From contig JAILEJ010000523.1 in the NCBI GenBank assembly GCA_024688095.1, positions 1 to 5,485 of the forward strand: DNA of 5,485 nt, given 5' to 3'. The DNA comes from Butyrivibrio sp. (GTDB taxonomy: Bacteria; Bacillota; Clostridia; Lachnospirales; Lachnospiraceae). Every line of letters starts with the position of its first letter. Positions within the stretch are counted from its first letter, which is position 1. The translations under genes and the position numbers were made by a program. The notes below the pieces were generated by a model, which did not search any database, was not told the origin of the DNA, and worked only from the letters and a program-made list of their open reading frames with translations. Positions 1-4,007 of this stretch are shown here, one piece after another.

Positions 1-12
1 CCTCTTTGCAAA

Positions 13-38
13 CTACGCATCTAAAGCGTGGCTTTTTT
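13..38 (+). terminator. Rho-independent terminator of an unseen plus-strand gene left of the window
   Basis: CTACGC (13-18) pairs with GCGTGG (26-31), including one T-G wobble, around the 7-base loop ATCTAAA. One C follows and then six T at 33-38. This is the shape of a short intrinsic terminator read left to right. It implies that a plus-strand gene ends just before the window and converges on the ackA-pta operon. The stem is only 6 bp, so the call is moderate. The T-run is also the outer end of the palindrome at 33-80. Confidence 0.5.
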
Positions 39-80
39 ATTTAGTAGGAAATTCGGAGGAATTTCCTACTAAATAAAAAA
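33..80. repeat. Perfect 22-bp-arm palindrome with 4-base loop
   Basis: The left arm at 33-54 (six T, then ATTTAGTAGGAAATTC) is the exact reverse complement of the right arm at 59-80, around the loop GGAG (55-58). Allowing one bulged A at 81, GC at 31-32 also pairs with GC at 82-83. The T-run lies on the 5' side and the A-run on the 3' side on both strands, the reverse of an intrinsic terminator, so it is not an ordinary one. Its T-run and A-run double as the U-tracts of the two converging terminators at 13-38 and 71-104. In plus-strand RNA the loop would present a GGAGG-like sequence. Possible roles are a dispersed palindromic (REP-like) repeat, an RNA-stabilising hairpin, or a barrier between convergent transcripts; one copy cannot decide. 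Confidence 0.8.
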
Positions 81-104
81 AGCAGCCAGAAAATCTGACT
101 GCTT
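71..104 (-). terminator. Rho-independent terminator of the ackA-pta operon
   Basis: Read on the minus strand, AAGCAGTCAGA (104-94) pairs with TCTGGCTGCTT (90-80) around a TTT loop. This gives an 11-bp stem with a single G-U wobble at 98/86, followed by a T-rich run (79-71). On the plus strand the wobble becomes an A-C mismatch and no T-tract follows, so the signal is directional. It lies about 50 bases past the pta stop and is the natural end of the acetate operon transcript. Confidence 0.85.
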
Positions 105-149
105 AAAATCAATATTTTATAGATCATTGATTTTCTAATGAAAATCAAT
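105..149. repeat. Three copies of a 9-mer, two of them forming a small hairpin
   Basis: AAAATCAAT occurs at 105-113 and 141-149, and its reverse complement ATTGATTTT at 126-134. The last two are separated by the 6-base loop CTAATG and can form a 9-bp AT-rich hairpin just behind the pta stop codon; the first copy could pair with the middle one as an alternative. No T-tract makes it a terminator. It may protect the 3' end of the mRNA or be chance in AT-rich sequence. Confidence 0.4.
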
Positions 150-152
150 AAT

Positions 153-1136
153 TTAAGATAATGCTGCTGTGATGATAGCCATTGAATATACTTCAAGAGC
201 ATTACATCCACGTGACAAATCGTTAATCTGAGCATTAAGACCAAGTAAGATAGGACCATAAGCTTCAAAATTACCCATACGCTGAGCAATCTTGTAACCA
301 ATATTACCAGCATTGATATCTGGGAAGATAAATGTATTTGCATGTCCGGCAACAACTGATCCAGGGCATTTTGTACGAGCAACTCTAGGAGAAACAGCTG
401 CATCAAACTGAAGTTCACCTTCAATTGGAAGATCCGGATATTTAGCCTTAGCCTTCTCCGTAGCATTTCTCATCTTTGTAACGTCATCACCCTTACCTGA
501 ACCGAGTGTTGAATAACTAAGGAAAGCAACCTTAGGATCTACACCGAATATTCTTGCACATTCAACTGTCTCGCCACAGATTTCAACAAGTTCATCTTCT
601 GTAGGATAAAGATTGATAGCACAGTCAGCCATAGCAAGAACCTCGTTTTCACCAGTAGCTGAAGGACGAACAAGAATGAAGCAGGATGAAACGATTGAGT
701 TACCTGGCTTTGTCTTGATGATCTGAAGAGCTGGTCTTACTGTATCAGCAGTTGAATATGTTGCTCCGCCAAGAAGACAGTCACCTTCACCCATCTTTAC
801 AAGCATTGTTCCAAAGTAGTTTGCTCCAGCAAGAATCTTTCTAGCCTGTTCAGGAGTCATTCCTTTACTCTTTCTGATCTCACAGAACATATCTACCATT
901 TCATCAAAACGCTCATATTTATCAGGATCAATAATAACAGCACCACGGATATTGTATCCAGCTTCTTCTGCCGCATTTTCAATTTCTTCCTGATTTCCAA
1001 GAAGAATTGGCTTTAAGAAGTTGCTGGCAAGAAGACGTGAAGCAGCTTCAAGAATTCTAGGATCTGAACCTTCTGTAAAAATTATTTTCTTTGGATTCTT
1101 CTTAAGAGAAGCAATCATTTCACCAAAACCAAACAT
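153..1136 (-). CDS. pta: Phosphate acetyltransferase (phosphotransacetylase)
   Basis: Pta catalyses the reversible conversion of acetyl-CoA and phosphate to acetyl phosphate and CoA in the cytosol, feeding AckA for ATP synthesis. The 327-residue product has the usual length of the short single-domain class, without the N-terminal regulatory domains of the long E. coli type. Visible family signatures are TEGSDPRILEAA (21-32), the conserved arginine region EIRKSKGMTPEQA (86-98), GGATYSTADTVRPAL (123-137, with Arg134), FPDINAGNIGYKIAQR (271-286) and NDLSRGCNALEVY (305-317). Ser308-Arg309 corresponds to the catalytic Ser-Arg pair of the Methanosarcina enzyme (from family knowledge). The start MFGFGEM is supported by AGAGG at 1143-1147, six bases upstream. 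It is the second gene of the ackA-pta operon, 52 bp behind ackA with no terminator between them. It appears intact. Phosphate butyryltransferase is a related alternative, but the pairing with ackA and the motif set favour Pta. Confidence 0.97.
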   Translation of the reverse strand: MFGFGEMIASLKKNPKKIIFTEGSDPRILEAASRLLASNFLKPILLGNQEEIENAAEEAGYNIRGAVIIDPDKYERFDEMVDMFCEIRKSKGMTPEQARKILAGANYFGTMLVKMGEGDCLLGGATYSTADTVRPALQIIKTKPGNSIVSSCFILVRPSATGENEVLAMADCAINLYPTEDELVEICGETVECARIFGVDPKVAFLSYSTLGSGKGDDVTKMRNATEKAKAKYPDLPIEGELQFDAAVSPRVARTKCPGSVVAGHANTFIFPDINAGNIGYKIAQRMGNFEAYGPILLGLNAQINDLSRGCNALEVYSMAIITAALS

Positions 1137-1142
1137 ATTAAA

Positions 1143-1150
1143 CCTCTTTC
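1143..1150 (-). promoter_or_regulatory. Ribosome binding site of pta
   Basis: Minus-strand GAAAGAGG ends six bases before the ATG at 1136-1134. It supports MFGFGEM as the N-terminus rather than the internal Met7. Its presence within the 52-bp gap means pta is initiated independently rather than by overlap with ackA. Confidence 0.7.
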
Positions 1151-1188
1151 TTTCAAATTAAAAATATTAAAATCATTCTTTAAAGGTA

Positions 1189-2379
1189 TTAAACAAGAGC
1201 TGCAGTATCTCTTGCAATTGCAAGTTCTTCATTAGTAGGAACTACAAAAACCTTAACCTTGCTGTCTGCTGTAGAAATAAGCTGTTCCTTACCATGTACA
1301 TCATTTGCTTTTTCATCAAGATTAATTCCAAGATATGATAATCTCTCAGCAATGATCTTTCTAACAAAAGGACTATTCTCACCAACACCTGCTGTAAATG
1401 CAATTACATCTACACCATTAAGTGCTGCTGCATAAGAACCAATATATTTTAAAACTCTGTAGCAAAATGTATCTACAGCTCTCTTACAGCCTTCGTCACC
1501 CTTAAGATATCCAGCTTCAAGATCTCTAAAGTCAGATGAAACATCACCTGAAAGACCAAATACACCGGATTTCTTATTTAAAAGGTTCATAACCTCTTTG
1601 GTTGAAAGATTTTCTTTTTGCTCAATGAACTCAATAACTGAAGGATCAACATCTCCGCTTCTTGTACCCATGATAAGTCCTTCAAGTGGTGTAAGACCCA
1701 TCGAAGTATCAATGCACTTACCGTTCTTAACAGCTGATACTGACGCACCATTTCCAAGATGGCAAACGATAATCTTTGAATTCTCATAATCAACACCTGC
1801 AAGCTCAGCAGCCTTTTTGCTTACATAAGCATGGCTTGTACCGTGGAAACCATATCTTCTGATCTTATATTTCTCATAGCATGAATATGGAAGTCCATAT
1901 AAATAAGCATCCTCAGGCATTGTCTGATGGAATGCAGTATCAAATACTGCAACCATAGGAACACCAGGCATAATCTTCTGACATGCACGAATACCGATAA
2001 GGTTTGCAGGATTGTGAAGAGGAGCAAGATCACTAACCTCTTCAATTGCCTTAATTACATCTTCATTTATAACTACTGACTTGGTAAAATTCTCTCCACC
2101 ATGTACGATTCTGTGTCCAACAGCATCAATTTCACTAAGAGACTTAACAACACCAGTTTCTGGATCTGTAAGAGCCTCGATAACAAGCTTAATTGCCTCA
2201 TTATGATCAGGCATAGCTGCATCTTTTGTTATCTTATCCTTTCCTTCAGGTGTAAAGCTGATTCTTCCATCAATACCTATTCTCTCGCATAATCCCTTTC
2301 CGATCACAGCTTCTGTATCAGAATCGATAAGCTGAAACTTAAGTGATGAGCTTCCACAGTTAATAACTAAAATTTTCAT
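1189..2379 (-). CDS. ackA: Acetate kinase
   Basis: AckA transfers phosphate from acetyl phosphate to ADP, yielding acetate and ATP in the cytosol, and can run in reverse to activate acetate. The product is 396 residues, typical of the family (ASKHA fold). Signatures present: the N-terminal MKILVINCGSSSLKF with Asn7, VGHRIVHGG (87-95, Arg90), FDTAFHQTMP (146-155, Asp147), RRYGFHGTSHAYV (174-186, His179), HLGNGAS (207-213), TPLEGLIMGTRSGDVDP (230-246, Arg240), FTAGVGEN (328-335) and PTNEELAIARDT (381-392, Glu384). These match the catalytic residues known for the Methanosarcina enzyme with almost no numbering shift. An ATG four codons upstream (2391-2389) keeps the frame, but it overlaps the Shine-Dalgarno GGAGGT, and family proteins begin at MKILVIN, so the ATG at 2379-2377 is preferred. 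It is the first gene of the operon, followed by pta. No defect is visible. Confidence 0.98.
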   Translation of the reverse strand: MKILVINCGSSSLKFQLIDSDTEAVIGKGLCERIGIDGRISFTPEGKDKITKDAAMPDHNEAIKLVIEALTDPETGVVKSLSEIDAVGHRIVHGGENFTKSVVINEDVIKAIEEVSDLAPLHNPANLIGIRACQKIMPGVPMVAVFDTAFHQTMPEDAYLYGLPYSCYEKYKIRRYGFHGTSHAYVSKKAAELAGVDYENSKIIVCHLGNGASVSAVKNGKCIDTSMGLTPLEGLIMGTRSGDVDPSVIEFIEQKENLSTKEVMNLLNKKSGVFGLSGDVSSDFRDLEAGYLKGDEGCKRAVDTFCYRVLKYIGSYAAALNGVDVIAFTAGVGENSPFVRKIIAERLSYLGINLDEKANDVHGKEQLISTADSKVKVFVVPTNEELAIARDTAALV

Positions 2380-2383
2380 TTTT

Positions 2384-2389
2384 ACCTCC
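2384..2389 (-). promoter_or_regulatory. Ribosome binding site that fixes the ackA start
   Basis: Minus-strand GGAGGT lies four bases before the ATG at 2379-2377 and overlaps the upstream in-frame ATG (2391-2389), as in ATGGAGGTAAAAATG. A ribosome bound here would initiate at the downstream ATG, giving MKILVINCGSS and removing four residues from the longest possible ORF. Confidence 0.85.
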
Positions 2390-2444
2390 ATCAGAAAATA
2401 TCTAAATATTTATTTTAATAGCAAAAATTAAGCATTTACTACTT

Positions 2445-2475
2445 TTAACACATATAAAAAAATTAATGATATACT
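2445..2475 (+). promoter_or_regulatory. Candidate extended -10 promoter for tmcAL
   Basis: TGATATACT at 2467-2475 fits an extended -10 (TGnTATACT). TTAACA at 2445-2450 is a -35-like box with a long 19-base spacer, tolerable only because of the TG extension. Initiation near 2482 would give a leader of about 145 bases containing the dyad, the small ORF and the cre-like site. A competing option is TATACT at 2553-2558, with only AAAACA at 2530-2535 as -35. Neither is certain. Confidence 0.3.
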
Positions 2476-2480
2476 GTAAA
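2452..2480 (-). promoter_or_regulatory. Candidate sigma-A promoter of ackA-pta
   Basis: On the minus strand TTTACA (2480-2475) is followed, after a 17-base spacer, by TTATAT (2457-2452); a shift of one base gives TATATG with 18. The spacer includes a T-run. Transcription would start near 2445, leaving a 5' leader of about 65 bases before ackA. The spacing is ideal and the boxes are fair, but AT-rich DNA yields such matches readily. A second, weaker option is TTGTTT (2578-2573) with TATACT (2556-2551) at 16 bases, which would put the cre-like site about 70 bases upstream of its start. Confidence 0.45.
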
Positions 2481-2490
2481 TAATTATGAG

Positions 2491-2525
2491 TTGTATGCTT
2501 TGTAAATGTAAATTTTTTCATACAA
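2491..2525. repeat. Spaced inverted repeat in the divergent promoter region
   Basis: TTGTATG (2491-2497) and CATACAA (2519-2525) are perfect inverted copies separated by 21 bases that contain a tandem TGTAAATGTAAA (2501-2512). The half-site spacing is about 2.7 helical turns centre to centre. It lies upstream of the candidate ackA promoter. It could be an operator, but no regulator family is recognised and AT-rich chance is possible. Confidence 0.3.
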
Positions 2526-2561
2526 TGCAAAAACAGCACATTACTGTATTAGTATACTCTC

Positions 2562-2630
2562 ATGGTAATTTTAAACAAGGAAAAAACTGTACAAAAATTT
2601 GATTTTTTTGTAAGCGCTTTCAACAAATGA
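2562..2630 (+). CDS. Possible 22-codon leader peptide ORF overlapping the tmcAL start
   Basis: An ATG at 2562-2564 opens a frame that begins MVILNKEK, continues through KFDFFVSAFNK and stops with TGA at 2628-2630. The stop overlaps the tmcAL start codon as ATGA, the classic arrangement for translational coupling. This matters because tmcAL has no Shine-Dalgarno sequence of its own. Against it, the small ORF also lacks a recognisable ribosome binding site (the preceding bases are TATACTCTC), and a 22-codon open frame is easily found by chance. No similarity to a known peptide is recognised. The cre-like site lies wholly within its last third. Confidence 0.25.
   Translation: MVILNKEKTVQKFDFFVSAFNK
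2609..2622. promoter_or_regulatory. cre-like (CcpA/LacI-family) operator
   Basis: TGTAAGCGCTTTCA matches the Bacillus catabolite-responsive element consensus TGWAANCGNTNWCA at every position and has the near-palindromic core AAGCGCTT typical of LacI-family operators. It lies between divergent ackA and tmcAL and ends four bases before the tmcAL ATG. In Bacillus, CcpA activates ackA and pta through upstream cre sites (established knowledge). Here the site is far upstream of the best ackA promoter but close to the weaker one. For tmcAL it would lie inside the transcribed leader, where a bound repressor could act as a roadblock. The sequence match is direct; the regulator and direction of control are inferred. 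Confidence 0.65.
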
Positions 2631-3967
2631 AAACTACTGCTATAATTGCTGAATTTAATCCATTTCATAACGGTCATAAATACCTTATTGAAAAGGCCAG
2701 AGAACTTACTGGTGCAGACTACATCATCATCATCATGAGTTCAGACTTTACACAACGTGGTATTCCGGCTATTACAGACAAACATTCAAGAGCTGAAATG
2801 GCTCTTATTTGTGGTGCAGATCTTGTACTTGAACTGCCCTCCTACTATAGTCTTGGAAGTGCAGAATACTTTGCCTGTGGCGCTGTATCAATTCTAAACA
2901 AAACCGGCATTGTTGATTATCTTGCCTTTGGAAGTGAATGCGGAAATATAAACCTACTGACTCAGATAGCTACCTGCTTAAATGAGGAATCTGACACTTT
3001 CAAAGATAATCTGTCCATAGAATTAAAAAAAGGAAAAAGCTACGCTCTTGCAAGGCAGAATGCGCTGATTCCTGAACTCATAAACAAATTTGATATAGAT
3101 GAGAAAACTATAATAAATACTCTCTCATCCCCCAACAATATCTTAGCAATAGAATATATTCGTGCTCTCCAAAAACAAAACAGTCGAATTTCTCCAATTA
3201 CCATATCAAGAACAGATGGTGGATATCATCAGAAATCACTACCTGTCTGCTCTACAGATACATTTAATATAAGCACAAATGAATATGACAATTCTTTGAT
3301 TTCACTCAAGAATAATAAAAATATAGATTATTTTCTTGCAAGTGCCACCGCAATAAGAAATCAGCTTTTCGACCACAGAAATACGATTGAAACAAATCTT
3401 AAGATGATATCTAATTTTGTACCAAAAAAATGTCTGGATACATTCAAAAAGGAATTAGATAGAGGCTGTACACTTATTTCAGAAAATAATTATTCTGAAA
3501 TGCTGCATTATAAATTAATGATGACACCAGGGCATGACTATACAGTATTTGCTGATATTACAGAAGATTTTTCAAACAAAATAAGAAATAATCTGTATAA
3601 CTATTCAGACTTTAAAAGCTTTGCACTTCTTTTAAAATCCAAAGATATAACCTATAGCAGAATCAGCCGTATGCTCTTTCATATATTGCTGGATATCAGA
3701 ACTGACAGACTTACACAGTACAAAGATGATAACTATACTGCCTACGCCAGAATTTTGGGGTTAAAAAAAGAATCCTCCAGCCTTTTAAAGGAATTAAAGA
3801 AATCAAGTTCAATACCTGTAATAGAAAAACTTTCCAAGGCAGATTTTTCACAAAATCCACTCTCAGAGAGACTTTTTATCGAAACTATAACTGCCTCATC
3901 CATATATGATATTAAATATAATTCGCATAATATAAACGAATATCAAAAAAAACTCATCATTATTTGA
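2627..3967 (+). CDS. tmcAL: tRNA(Met) cytidine acetate ligase, YlbM family (predicted)
   Basis: TmcAL uses ATP and acetate to make N4-acetylcytidine at wobble position 34 of elongator tRNA(Met), acting in the cytosol through an acetyl-adenylate, as known for the Bacillus subtilis enzyme. The 446-residue product begins MKTTAIIAEFNPFHNGHKYL with the nucleotidyltransferase HxGH motif (HNGH, 14-17). It continues with MSSDFTQRG (37-45), ELPSYYSLGSAEYFA (69-83), FGSECG (101-106), SSPNNILAIEYI (167-178), ISRTDGGYHQ (193-202), ASATAIR (238-244) and TYSRISRMLFHILL (342-355), in family order. It is somewhat longer than the roughly 400-415 residues usual. Part of the excess is a polar, Asn/Ser-rich stretch at about 203-235, between the GGYH and SATAIR motifs. 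The start is set by family alignment: the bases before the ATG carry the cre-like site and no Shine-Dalgarno, and the frame upstream has no alternative start before a stop at 2600. It is divergent from ackA and ends inside a terminator stem. Confidence 0.9.
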   Translation: MKTTAIIAEFNPFHNGHKYLIEKARELTGADYIIIIMSSDFTQRGIPAITDKHSRAEMALICGADLVLELPSYYSLGSAEYFACGAVSILNKTGIVDYLAFGSECGNINLLTQIATCLNEESDTFKDNLSIELKKGKSYALARQNALIPELINKFDIDEKTIINTLSSPNNILAIEYIRALQKQNSRISPITISRTDGGYHQKSLPVCSTDTFNISTNEYDNSLISLKNNKNIDYFLASATAIRNQLFDHRNTIETNLKMISNFVPKKCLDTFKKELDRGCTLISENNYSEMLHYKLMMTPGHDYTVFADITEDFSNKIRNNLYNYSDFKSFALLLKSKDITYSRISRMLFHILLDIRTDRLTQYKDDNYTAYARILGLKKESSSLLKELKKSSSIPVIEKLSKADFSQNPLSERLFIETITASSIYDIKYNSHNINEYQKKLIII

Positions 3968-4001
3968 TTTTTATAAAACCAAATAATGACGAGTTTCTTT
4001 T
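3945..4001. terminator. Bidirectional terminator shared by tmcAL and the GGDEF-EAL gene
   Basis: AAACTCATCATTATTTG (3950-3966) pairs with CAAATAATGACGAGTTT (3980-3996). The 17-bp stem has one imperfect pair, 3956/3990, which is A-C in plus-strand RNA and a G-U wobble in minus-strand RNA. Inside the loop, TTTT (3968-3971) and AAAA (3975-3978) extend the stem. An A-run (3945-3952) on the left and TTTCTTTT (3994-4001) on the right give a U-tract in both directions. The tmcAL stop codon TGA (3965-3967) and its last codons are within the hairpin; the convergent gene stops at 4008, just outside. Confidence 0.9.
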
Positions 4002-4007
4002 AAATTC

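Noticed and set aside
33..80. Palindrome considered as a bidirectional intrinsic terminator
   Set aside because: T-run is 5' and A-run is 3' of the stem on both strands, the opposite of the required order. The real terminators are the adjacent hairpins.
41..466. Minus-strand 141-codon open frame overlapping the end of pta
   Set aside because: It is a shifted-frame shadow of pta that also runs through the operon terminator and palindrome; the pta frame has full family motifs and this one has none.
2101..2292. Plus-strand 63-codon open frame antisense to ackA
   Set aside because: Antisense shadow of a strongly conserved gene, with no ribosome site or recognisable protein features.
2389..2391. 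Upstream ATG as the ackA start
   Set aside because: It overlaps the GGAGGT ribosome site of the next in-frame ATG, and acetate kinases begin at MKILVIN.
2590..2612. 8-bp hairpin TACAAAAA/TTTTTGTA just before tmcAL considered as an attenuator
   Set aside because: The stem is almost all A-T and is followed by AGCGC rather than a U-tract; termination is unlikely, although it may still overlap the cre-like site.
2601..2626. Leaderless tmcAL mRNA as an explanation for the missing Shine-Dalgarno
   Set aside because: No -10-like hexamer lies at the right distance before the ATG at 2627; the cre-like sequence occupies that space.
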